From assembly GCA_964023275.1 (NCBI GenBank), contig OZ029921.1, positions 1,558,501 to 1,622,500 on the forward strand: DNA of 64,000 nt. Direction: 5' to 3'. The DNA comes from Norana najaformis (taxonomy: Eukaryota; Annelida; Clitellata; Crassiclitellata; Hormogastridae). Positions 35,471 through 44,881 of the stretch are shown here, piece after piece (position 1 is the first letter of the stretch; each line of letters opens with the position of its first letter). The notes beneath the pieces are model-generated. The model ran no database searches, was not told where the DNA came from, and was given only the letters and a program-made list of their open reading frames with translations. The translations under genes and the position numbers were made by a program.

Positions 35471-36824
35471 TTTACTCTAAATTCCGTACATCTTTTCTCC
35501 CTCAGCTTGGAAGCTGCCTCCATCACAGCTTTACTACTAATTCTATTGTCTGCAATTTAAGTGCCATATTCGACCAAAACCTTAACTTCTCTGATCATGT
35601 TCCGCTCTTGCTTCATGCAGAACCCGCCCTATGCTGTTGAAATCTCTAGAGATTACCATGTAGATAAGAAATCTCCGGGATATTACGATTTTAAGGGTTT
35701 TCCATAGAAACAGCCGACGCGAGACCCTTTAGCTTGTGGGATAGGGCAACATATCATTCCACGCTATCATAGTCCTTTCAAAATAACCGCTTGTCTATAC
35801 TAATTTAGCATTCTAAGTAAAATCCATCAAGTTTCAATTCAGTGATTTGTTCTGAAGATATTTCTAACCTAAATTCCGGCAAACTTATAGCCTACTCACC
35901 CCTAAACGTAATAATCGCATCGTCCACTGCGTCTGCTTGCTTTCCAAAGCTTTGGCACGGACTTAACAACGGGGCTTAATCTCACGAGACAGGTATGACA
36001 TGCTCTAGGCAACGTAAGGTATTGCTTTCACCTGCTTCTATTCCGTCACAGGTAAGTGGTCGATTTTTCGATTTTGTCTTACCACTTAGATCCACCTGCT
36101 TGACCGTAGTGGGTTCGATTCCAGCTGCTCCGTTTGAGTGAATTAATCGTGAAATAATGAAATTGATTGTTGCAGACTTGTTGGACATGCAGAGGCCTAA
36201 ATCTGGCGTAGGCCTGTTGTGGGTGGCCTACGTGAGGCTAGCCCTGGGGTGGATTCAAACAAGGCAAGGGGTAGGTTGAGGATTTAGGGCGAATCTCGCA
36301 AACGGAGCGATATATCAAAAGCTATATTGAGAGTTTAAAAGGCGCTATAAAATACTCAGCAGCATACTTTACTTACTCAACCTGGTGTTACTTAGCAAGC
36401 CGTTACAAATCGAAGGTCGGTCATGTAATGTAACCTAAAGCGATGCTATATAATGTACTGTGTAAGTAATTACAGTCGGGAGGAAGGGTAGGGGCTGATT
36501 CAAGCAAAGCCCCTCCCTACCCTGCAGTCGTACCCCTTACCCTGTTCTTTGGGTGGGAGGGCTGGACTGGGAGCAAATCTGAGTAGATAATTATTATTTT
36601 TATGTGACATTGGTGCAAAAAATTTAATTAAAATTTAGCGGTGACTCGAGCTGCAGAAACCGAACAGGAACTTATAACAGGAACTGAAAATTTATTTAAC
36701 GGCAGCTGGAACTTTAAAAGAAATTTTAACCGGAACTCATCAGGAATATAGGCGTGCATACTAAGAAAGCATACAGTTATAGATTTGTAGTAAGCTGCAA
36801 GCTAATTTAACAGACATGATCATC

Positions 36825-37000
36825 ATGATCATCTCTGCATTTATTAAGGGCCACTGTCTAACGACTAAGCATCAATCGATGGCGCAGGGCAACTGTGAGT
36901 GAAGGACTTGCTCAAGGTTCTTACACAGTAAGGTGGAGGCTCGAACCCGTACTCTTCGCGTTACTAGCCGAGCGCTCTATCCAGTTGGCATCCCACGATG
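36825..37000 (-). mobile_element. SINE family D, tRNA-derived
   Basis: Reverse copy: TCTGCATTTATTAAGGGCC, GACTAAGCATCAATCG, GGACTTGCTCAAGG, GGCTCGAACCCG, ACTAGCCGAGCGCTC. Confidence 0.7.
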
Positions 37001-37019
37001 ACTTGAAGGGCGCTGTATA

Positions 37020-37128
37020 ATTTGAATGACCGAATGAATGAACAAATGAATGAATGAACAAATGAATGACTGAATGAACAAATGAATGAACAAAAGAATA
37101 AAAAAATGAATGAATGAATGAACATCAG
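37020..37128. repeat. (GAAT)n/(GAAC)n repeat
   Basis: GAATGAATGAACAAATGAAT units. Confidence 0.75.
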
Positions 37129-37674
37129 TTAGGGAACAGTCCCCCAGGTCAAAAATTCTGGACTATTCCTCCCACACCCCAACCGTACATCACGACTCGA
37201 CCCCGCCGCTGTGTCAATGTTCAACTCCGAACTGCACATTGTAATGCACACGAGACAGCGACGCAGCTGAAGGCGTTATCATGACCAGTCACAGGTAACA
37301 CGCTTATGGCCTGCTAACAGGCTTCGCGATAGATAAGCCTATTAACCGTTTAGCCTATTTACATAAGTCCTGGTTTCGTCTCATTAGCATGCTAACGAGA
37401 CGTCGCTGCTGTCCGTTGCATTTTGTTTTACAAATGAAACCACTTGAAACTCTCGACCATCTCTAAAAAACGGAAAGCATCGCAGAGCATCAAATTCATG
37501 GACGCCCCCATACGAGCAAGAAGGGGGCGCTTTCACCCTCCCGAAACTCACACCTTAAGATTTTCTCCCACACCAGGCCGGGACGACGTGTCCCGGGTTT
37601 CATGTTTTGCGGCTTTTGCCCCTCCTGCACAAATTTTTGGGGAGAACCTATGTAACTACACTTCCACAAATCCT

Positions 37675-37899
37675 ATCCTGATTCTTCCTCTTCCCCTTAT
37701 CTCACTTTCCGGTTCAATTCCAAACATCATCTTCCATGGCCGTCCGACTGTCTGCCTGCCTGACTCTTGGATCTTGACCTGAAACTGAACTCTTCCTTCC
37801 TTCGATTTTGTTTTGACTGAACGCCTGTGAATAAGCTGGTTCACGCGACTTCGCTTTAGTTGGGCGCTGTAGAAATCTCGAGCTTACGATTACGATAAT
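37675..37899 (+). mobile_element. SINE family A
   Basis: Near full-length first-subfamily copy: TTCCTCTTCCCCTTATCTC, TCTTGGATCTTGACCTG, GGGCGCTGTAGAAATCTCG. Confidence 0.7.
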
Positions 37900-38093
37900 T
37901 TAGAATGGCGCTGGACCCATTTTCGCTCTAACAAACTTGTCCTAAATTGTTTGAATACGAACCGGCTTCACGATTTCGATTTGACTTTGATTTTGAAATG
38001 AGCTGGTTCATACGATCTGGCTTTCCTACGACACTGGAAAAAGGGAGATCACGACTACCGTGGTCCGCATGAGCCTACTCTATTATAATCTAA

Positions 38094-38216
38094 TGACTTC
38101 TATAGCGCCGTTATAATAAAGTATAAGGCATCAATCCTTGGTAACTTCAAGTGAAACCGTAGTCAAAATCGCAACCCGCTTGAGAAGCTCGGTCAAACTC
38201 CGATGGGTCAGAAGAC
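38094..38216 (+). mobile_element. SINE family E copy
   Basis: GACTTCTATAGCGCCGTTAT, AAGGCATCAATCC, CTTCAAGTGAAACCGTAGTC, TCCGATGGGTCAGAAGAC. Confidence 0.55.
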
Positions 38217-38556
38217 AGACAGACAGACACACAGAGGCACACACACAGACAAACGCAGACACGCACAGACAGAATCAAACGGGGCGTCGTGGACCGTTTC
38301 TTTGGATTTCAATCCTGAACACTGCAGCAGCATATCCGAGTGTTACCACTTGGAAATCAGTCGCCAAAAACAGGAACACACCCTCTTGATCTTCGCCCAT
38401 GGATCTGTAACCTCTCGGTCTAAGACCTACTGACCCCTTGTTTTCGTGTTCCCTACCGGTCCATCCGCCTATCGAGCTATTGTCATGCGCACGTGTTTTG
38501 CAAACCCTTGCCCTCCAACTTCTGTGTATGTAAATATAATACGTAAATGTACACGT

Positions 38557-38690
38557 TAATGTAACTTATTTTAATTCAGTATCAGTGTTTACACTGTTTT
38601 CAGTGTTTATTGATTGATAAAAACAATGAAATTTTAGCACAGACTTCCATAATTGTTCAGTTCCGGAACCATTTTTTCTAGAAAAAACAC
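38557..38690 (-). mobile_element. Fragment related to the hAT-type MITE at 44232
   Basis: Reverse-complement match to the left half of 44232-44498, including GTTCCGGAACC, TTCTAGAAAAAA and the GTGTTTATTGA segment. The terminal inverted repeat has degraded. Confidence 0.6.
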
Positions 38691-39297
38691 ACTAATTATG
38701 ACCCTCAGAATGCACTACCGTATGTTTGCAAGTCTGTTTTGTACATGTTTTTTATATATGTAAGTGTTTTCGTCTGTGTAATTTGCATATGTAGGCCTAT
38801 GTGTGCTCATGTGATTTTGAGCAACGTGTCATTGTCAACGGACTAGTCCAATGCGCCAGGCCTCTAGGCCTCAAGTCGTTCGGTAAACTTTGTCCGAGAC
38901 ATGAAACTTTGGGCCTGGCTGAGTTAAATAAAGTCTGTCTACACGCGGCTGTATTTCTGTCCCATGGCTTGCATTCGAGTCCAACGGCGACGGTGTTAAG
39001 ACAACTCAGGACGGGGACGAAAGCCGTTCTGAAAAACATCGTGATTGGTTCACGTGATCGATGACGTCAGGTCGCTGTTTGCTCCTGTTTGAGACTTGAA
39101 ACACATCTGTTTGATTTTGACTACGGTTCCATAGTCGACAGACGTTTCGGGCATTATGTCAGCTTTGCTGTAAAAGTCTGGAGTCGTTTAGGTTAAATTA
39201 GTTCGTCTGACTCATGTCTTGTCCCGACTATGACTGATAATTGAAGTCTGATTGTGTTTATACACAAAACTGAAAACTGTACAAAGTGTTTTCCAAT

Positions 39298-39327
39298 CGA
39301 CGTCAACGGCCTTTGATGCCATAAGAT
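39298..39327 (-). repeat. Inverted third copy of the 4036 repeat start
   Basis: Reverse complement of the first 30 bases of the 4036/4150 units, including the GGCATCAAAGGCCGTTGACG core. This shows that the block is dispersed as well as tandem. Confidence 0.75.
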
Positions 39328-39764
39328 ATCGTTGAACATTGGAAACTACTACTATTTTGCCAAATACTAAACAATTGTTTCGCATCAGAATTTGCTACCA
39401 AGGCGACAGGACACTTTAAATTTTCACAACAGTATATTATACCTCGGCACCAAAAAAGGACCGAGTGGGAACTGTCTTTGACCCCAAACCGATCTGTCAC
39501 CACACCGACTCGGCTTTTGGCATCGCTGGCTGCGGAAAAGAAGCCGCTATTGTGTGGTGCTGATAAATTTCTGCAGAAAAATAATCAACGAGGAAGAGGA
39601 TACACGTAGCTCCTAAAGGCAGCGTTTTAAGGATGTTCCAGTGTATACGTTTGCTAGTGTCTATTCCAGAGGAGGGTTTTCGCCTTGGGCTGTGATCTGG
39701 AGATATGTTGAGTGTTTCAACAAACTCATCAGATGGATGGATTTTCTGAACGACTGGTAAAATC

Positions 39765-39872
39765 TGTCTGTCTGTCCGTCTGTCTGTCCGTCTGTCTCTC
39801 TGTCTGTCTGTCTGTCCATCCGTCCGTCTGTCTGTCCATCCGTCCGTCTGTCTGTCTGTCTGTCTGTCGGTG
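39765..39872. repeat. GTCT/GTCC repeats
   Basis: CTGTCTGTCCGTCTGTC with a repeated CCATCCGTCCGTCTGTC block. Confidence 0.8.
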
Positions 39873-39994
39873 AGATCCGTGCGTAAAAGGAGTGGCATTC
39901 GACTCGCAAAGTCGCATCCCGTCCTCCGTCAAGGCTACATCGAGGGTGTAAGCATTTCTGAATTCTTGTGGTAAAATGTGAACATAATATATGT

Positions 39995-40108
39995 ATGTAT
40001 GAATACATATGCATGTGTTTATATGTATGAATGTACGTATTTATGTATGTATGTACATATGTATGTATGTATGTATGTATGCATGTATATGCTTATGTAT
40101 GTATGATA
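39995..40108. repeat. (ATGT)n repeat
   Basis: ATGTATGTATGA-type units immediately before a family D SINE. Confidence 0.75.
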
Positions 40109-40111
40109 GTA

Positions 40112-40292
40112 GCATGGTAGCCGACTGGTTAGAGAGCTTGGCTTGTAACCCAGAGAGTACGATTTCAAACCTACTCTGAGACGGTTACTGTGTAGGGGCA
40201 TTGAGCAAGTCCTTCACTCACAATTTTTCAACGCTATCGACTGATGCTTTTTCATTAGATAGTGGCGCTTAATAAATGCAGAAACAACAAAA
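40112..40292 (+). mobile_element. SINE family D, tRNA-derived
   Basis: GCATGGTAGCCGACTGG, TTGGCTTGTAACCC, TGAGCAAGTCCTTCACTC, GGCGCTTAATAAATGCAG, followed by an ATT run. Confidence 0.7.
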
Positions 40293-40661
40293 ATATTATT
40301 ATTATTATTATTATTATTATTACATAACAATTAAATTAAATAACAAAGTTTAAAAATGTTAAAATGCTTTCCTTGTATGTATGCCTATTTTCCTGATGAG
40401 TTCCGGTTAAAATTTCTTTTAAAGTTCCAGCTGCTGTTAAATAAGTTTTCAGTTCCTGTTATAAGTTCCAGTTCAGTTCATGCAACTCGAGTTACTGCTA
40501 AATTTCAATTAAACTTTCGCGTCAGATATCACATCTAGTCACCTGAAACTTCGTCTCATGTGGTCCATGCTTTGCACCGGGGCCTCTCTGGCGTTTTCAG
40601 TGGCTGGTCCGAAGCCTTAGAATTCACTGCCCAGTTCTGTCAGTTCTTTGTTAGAACGGTT

Positions 40662-40772
40662 CGTACACGGGGACCTTAAATGGTGTGGCACCCATTCAAA
40701 CGGGCAGCGGTGGTGAAGGATCTCACCCGATAAACTCATTGAAAAATGAGCAGCGTCGAGGCCATACGGTCA
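40662..40772 (+). mobile_element. SINE family C, 3' part
   Basis: GTACACGGGGACCTTAAATG, CAAACGGGCAGCGGTGG, GATCTCACCCGATAAACTC, GTCGAGGCCATACGGTC. A GGTTAGATTAGG repeat follows (40772-40862). Confidence 0.65.
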
Positions 40773-41057
40773 GATTAGGTTAGGTCAGATTAGATAGATG
40801 AGGTTAGATTGGGTTAGGTTAGACTAGACAGATTAGGTTAGATCAGGTTAGGTTACATTAGGCGAAGCTTACTTAGCAGGCTACACTAGAAATGTAAACT
40901 GTAAATGTAAACATATCCGCCTAGATGACATAGACACAAATTGATTTGTCACGGCGCTATAGAAGTCATCTTACAAGCAAGTCTTCTTCGCTTGTAGAAA
41001 GCGCTGAGGTCCAATACTTCCTCATCTTCGGATCTCCTCATCTGATCCGCTGTCGAG

Positions 41058-42020
41058 ATGGGAACCTTCGGAGGTCACGCCCTTCCTGGGACCTTCTTCG
41101 TCGTCTTCGCGGTCTGGTGGACCGTCCAGGCCTACCGTCGCTATTTCCGGTCCCTGGGCAAGGGTGTCCAGCCCTACCGCTCGTCGGTGACCTTTCCGTT
41201 CGACTGCCTGTGTGGACGGGTGAGGCACTGGCCTTGGGAAGGCATCCTTAAGATCTCCTTTACGACCATCGGGTTCGCGGGTGAGGTGATTACAGCCTTC
41301 AAGGACGGCAGGTTCACGCACCTCGGCAACGGTCAGCACGCGACCATGTTCTTCTTCTTTGGACTGTCCGGCGCGGTGGACGTCCTTGTCCACTTCCGGT
41401 TTCCTCTGCCCAGGGACATCGACTACATCATTGCGACCTTGGCCTTTGCCGTTGAGGACGTCCTCTTCATGTTCCACCTCCACGGACGTGCCCCGCTCGA
41501 TGTACTGGTCCACACCCTTCTGGTATATGTGATCCACGCCAACGTACTTGTCTGCCTTGTTGAGCTCAAGTACCGAGAGAACGTACTGGTAACGCTGGCG
41601 CGTGCCTACCTCGTGTTCCTTCAGGGTACCTGGTTCTGGCAGGCTGGGTTCATTCTCTACAACCCCATCCCTGGGGCTCAGAAGTGGGACCTGGAGAGCC
41701 ACGATCAGATGATGGTCGTTACGATGATGTTCACCTGGCACATGGCAGCCATCTTTGTCGTCATGCTAACGATCGGGCTTGTCGTTAGCATGGCGGAAGC
41801 AAGGTGCTCGGACCGGTCCATGTCGAGAGGGGGGATGGGTTTTGGCGGTGATGGTGAATCAAACGGATCGAAGAGGTATGATCAGTTACGGTTGACCGAC
41901 GACGCAGGAAAGGGTTTTGGATCAGCGGAGGTGGAGACTGCGCTGCTCGGCGGTGATTCGGATAATGACGACAGCGATGACGTTGCGTTTCAACGGCCAA
42001 GCGGAGGATCGGTGCCGTAG
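41058..42020 (+). CDS. TMEM45: TMEM45-family (DUF716) multipass membrane protein, single exon
   Basis: A 320-residue protein of the TMEM45 family. Molecular function is poorly known; vertebrate members are membrane proteins of the plasma membrane or endomembranes. The N-terminus MGTFGGHALPGTFFVVFAVW carries the diagnostic GHxLPGxFF motif and fixes the start. About seven hydrophobic segments follow (roughly residues 8-25, 60-81, 93-112, 119-140, 147-170, 180-205, 218-246). Family motifs include LSGAVDVLVHF and FMFHLHGRAPLDVLVHTLL. The cytosolic tail is Ser/Asp/Gly-rich with an acidic GGDSDNDDSDD patch. The frame is open throughout with no stop and no evident intron, and it is more GC-rich than its flanks. 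It could be a retrocopy that stayed intact, or simply the lineage's gene form. A family C SINE lies 290 bases upstream. Confidence 0.92.
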   Translation: MGTFGGHALPGTFFVVFAVWWTVQAYRRYFRSLGKGVQPYRSSVTFPFDCLCGRVRHWPWEGILKISFTTIGFAGEVITAFKDGRFTHLGNGQHATMFFFFGLSGAVDVLVHFRFPLPRDIDYIIATLAFAVEDVLFMFHLHGRAPLDVLVHTLLVYVIHANVLVCLVELKYRENVLVTLARAYLVFLQGTWFWQAGFILYNPIPGAQKWDLESHDQMMVVTMMFTWHMAAIFVVMLTIGLVVSMAEARCSDRSMSRGGMGFGGDGESNGSKRYDQLRLTDDAGKGFGSAEVETALLGGDSDNDDSDDVAFQRPSGGSVP

Positions 42021-42771
42021 AGCGGACAAATGCACCGAGTGGAGTAATTAATAGGAGTTGGCATTGCCTCTGGGTGTACGTTGTAGCGGAAGACTAATTT
42101 TATAGCGCATTTATGACTTTCCTTACGGGAATTGACGCTCAGATGCAGATGATATCAACAGCGGATCTTGGATTTGCGGGTAGGCGGGGTGAAGTAACAG
42201 TTTGGGGCGGGGTCTGCACCGAAATGGGCAAAAGAAAGGGGGACTTGGTGGAAGTGACAAAAATGGAGCTTCCCCAATGGCTTTGACGTTTTTCCATGCT
42301 GGCGACACCTTGTGTCGCTGTTTTCAACTGTCTCAGAAAGGTCAGAGAGTTCAACCAGTCGGCAACTTCGTGAAGTCCACGACGATGACGGTGGACATAC
42401 ACATTACTGTTGTGATAATGGAAGACTTGGTGAGCGGTTGCAAAAACTGACGCTAGTTGTCGCCAGCATGAAAAGTCTAAACCGTAGTGGACGCGCTATT
42501 TGTGTTACTTCAACACAAAGTCTTCAATTAAGAAACGATTAAGTCTGTCAAGTTTAGGGGGTAGGTATCCTCTGAACCCGCCCTTTGTGGTCCTTTAGGG
42601 TAATGATGGAATATTGGATATGACTTGGGGCAGGGTAGAAATTGGGTTCGTTCAGAGCTTCAGGGTGCATGAGGTTAGGGTCACGGGATATGAGGAAGCA
42701 TAAGGGTAATCAGTAGTCGCATCGTTGGGGTGTGGGCAGGATCAGATCTGTACTGTAGTTAAGATGTTGAG

Positions 42772-43015
42772 GTAAACGTTTTTCTATAGCGACCGTATGG
42801 CCTCGACCCTGCTCATTTTTCAAAGACTTGATCGGGTGAGATCCTTCACCACCTCTGCCCGTTTGAATGGGTGCCACGCCATTTAAGGTCCCCGTGTACG
42901 GACCATGCTAGCCCGAGAGTCAGATCTCTGAAATAAGCCACGACTGGGATGCGAACCGGCATCCTCGCGCACAGAGGCGCCTTGACGTAAGCGTTAACCA
43001 ATGCAGCTAACGAGG
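42772..43015 (-). mobile_element. SINE family C, full-length tRNA-derived
   Basis: Reference copy: tail TTTCTATAGCGACCGTATGG, middle TCGGGTGAGATCCTTCACC and GTCCCCGTGTACGGACC. The reverse tRNA-like head has GGATGCGAACCGGCATCC (B box) and GTTAACCAATGCAGCTAACG (A box). Confidence 0.75.
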
Positions 43016-44007
43016 CCAGCTGAGATACCATGGCGACGATTGTGACGTCAGTGTGTGTCAGGCCAAGTGAGACGCCTGGACGTACGCACCGACCAATGTA
43101 TATTATGGTAGGATGCAGAGAGGGAAAGTGTTTGGCTCGTTGTATACAAGTCGTGAGTTATGGGTTATTCGTGTCAGTGCGGGTTGGCTTAAAGTTATAT
43201 GGTAAAGTTATGGCTTTACATTCGAGGGATCAGGTTTCGGCTTTTAAGCCTTCATTTCAGTTGGCTTAAGGATGGCCTGTGGAAAGTACTGAGGTTTGGA
43301 AGTATTTACTTAAGTACTAGTGGGAAAAGATTTCCTGCTTGGTCATGTCAACGCTTAGTTCGGGGTGCATACGGCAAGGGTTAGGCACGGTTTCGATTGC
43401 GTAAAAGGGTTTTAGCAGATTACATATAACACGCAGTCCGCCTCTGCAGTGGATATTACCCGAAGCGGTGCGATTTACCCGATACACGTAAGCGAAAGCC
43501 TCGAGTAAATAACATTCCTACAGTACGATTTAGATGCATACATGTCAACATATACTATACACAGGTGTTTCGCATGTATATATGTATTAGTTTTTTTGCC
43601 TGTAAAATATACACAAATGTTGTACACCGGCACTTCCTTTCTAACATGCTTCATTGTTGCATTTGCCTCTGTCTAAGTGAACTGACCTGGATAGTGTCTA
43701 ACTGTGAACTGATCTAGATATTGACCTGACTGCGGCTTGGCTTTGGTGTACCATCCGCTGTTTTTCTTCAGTTGAAACAACTGATCGCCAATCTGCCTTT
43801 GTTTATGTATTTAAATTGATCCATATGTTCTCGAATCACTGTGTTAAAGGCGCTGTTTTAATTAAATTCATCTTAAATATGTAAAAATATTTAAATAAAC
43901 AAGTGAAATTGTTATACTTAGTATTATTATTTAATGGCTTTTACTGATGACGATAATTCTTAGTACAACTAACTACTCCTCAGTGGCGGATTTAGTTATA
44001 GGCGGTT

Positions 44008-44070
44008 AGTTAAAGTCAGTCAGTCAGTCAGCCAGTCAGTCAGTCAGCCAGCCAGCCAGTCAGTCAGTAG
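44008..44070. repeat. (CAGT)n/(CAGC)n repeat
   Basis: CAGTCAGTCAGTCAGCC units. Confidence 0.85.
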
Positions 44071-44231
44071 TTTCTTACAAAATCGCTGCATCTAATACGT
44101 AAATAAATAAATAAATACTAGCTTCTATAGCTCCGGTGTCAACCGCTGGCCACCAAATCCAAGCCGCAATGAGGCCAACATCCAGAAGGTCAGTCCACGA
44201 CATAGAGAGGCAGCCTACGGTTATCTCTACC

Positions 44232-44498
44232 CAGTGCTTTTTTTCTAGAAAAAAAGGTTCCGGAACCGAACAGTTATGGAATTCTGTCCTAAAATTTCAT
44301 TATTTTTATCAGTCAATAAACACCGGAAACAGTGTAAAGTTGTAAAAACTGAAATTGAATTAAAATAAGTTACATTATATTACATAATTAAAATAACTTA
44401 GTAACACAATTCTTTTATTAAAAGAGAAAATAATTTTTATTAGCCGAAAAAAGGTTCCGGAGCGCCGTTCCGGAGCGTTCCGTCTGAAAAAAGCACTG
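44232..44498. mobile_element. hAT-type MITE with perfect 8-bp target duplication
   Basis: 267 bases bounded by the inverted repeats CAGTGCTTTTTTTCTAG and TGAAAAAAGCACTG (12 matching end bases). Flanked on both sides by TCTCTACC (44224-44231 and 44499-44506), the 8-bp duplication expected for hAT transposition. No coding capacity. An inverted relative is at 38557. Confidence 0.85.
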
Positions 44499-44570
44499 TC
44501 TCTACCGATACCTCGGGGTCTTTGGCTCGATTCTCTTGGTCCTCGATGAAAATGGGGCGTCATCGAAGCC

Positions 44571-44881
44571 TCAGCCGAAGTCCTTGAGTACGTGCCACTG
44601 CGACACGGCCTGCCTGGTCTTGGAGAACATCTCGTTCCAGTGTCTCACCTCCATCGGACCGCTCTTGCTCCCAAGAACGATCTGCCCGATGCGCTCGTTG
44701 CGCCCCATCCGGTCGTAGTCCATGACGGAGACGACGAGGCTCGTCTGCCGGATGCGTTCGTAGGGGACGTCGAAGACGAAGGACTCGTTGAAGATCGGGT
44801 TGAGGGTCTTGTCGACGACCGCCGTCTTCTTCTTCTCGATCTTCTTGCCGTCGTGGTAGAGCCAGACCTTGACGTAGGGAT
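44571..44881 (-). CDS. SYT7: Synaptotagmin-7-like last exon: C2B
   Basis: [37 protein letters not shown] and [11 protein letters not shown], stop TGA at 44571-44573. CATCAG acceptor. The W-H-x-L end is the conserved synaptotagmin C-terminus. Confidence 0.94.

Larger units (their letters stand above)
30854..41057. other. Intergenic region, MET-like gene to TMEM45-like gene
   Basis: Ten kilobases without a supported exon. It carries at least ten SINE copies or fragments, CA, ATGT and GTCT microsatellites, and a hAT-like fragment. The MET-like promoter must lie at its left end, but I see no clear core element. Stretches such as 32220-32700, 35480-36400 and 38900-39740 show nothing recognisable. 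Confidence 0.6.
42021..44570. other. Intergenic region, TMEM45-like to synaptotagmin gene
   Basis: No supported exon. Contains a full family C SINE, a CAGT repeat and a hAT-type MITE. 42060-42770 and 43020-43980 show nothing recognisable beyond short frames. Confidence 0.6.

Noticed and set aside
36060..36135. tRNA-like GGTTCGATTCC box
   Set aside because: No A box at proper spacing and no cloverleaf could be drawn; probably a SINE head fragment or chance.
40772..40862. Internal telomeric repeat (TTAGG-like)
   Set aside because: Units are irregular mixtures of GGTTA, GATTA and GGTCA. Similar degenerate blocks occur at 21430, 52035 and 62570, so this is a common local repeat and not telomeric.
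41022..41741. 239-residue minus-strand frame opposite the TMEM45-like gene
   Set aside because: It is a shadow of the GC-rich sense frame, which shows clear family motifs and membrane segments; the antisense product has none.
43981..44007. Second hAT end (CAGTGGCGGATTTAG)
   Set aside because: The opposite inverted end and target duplication were not found nearby.
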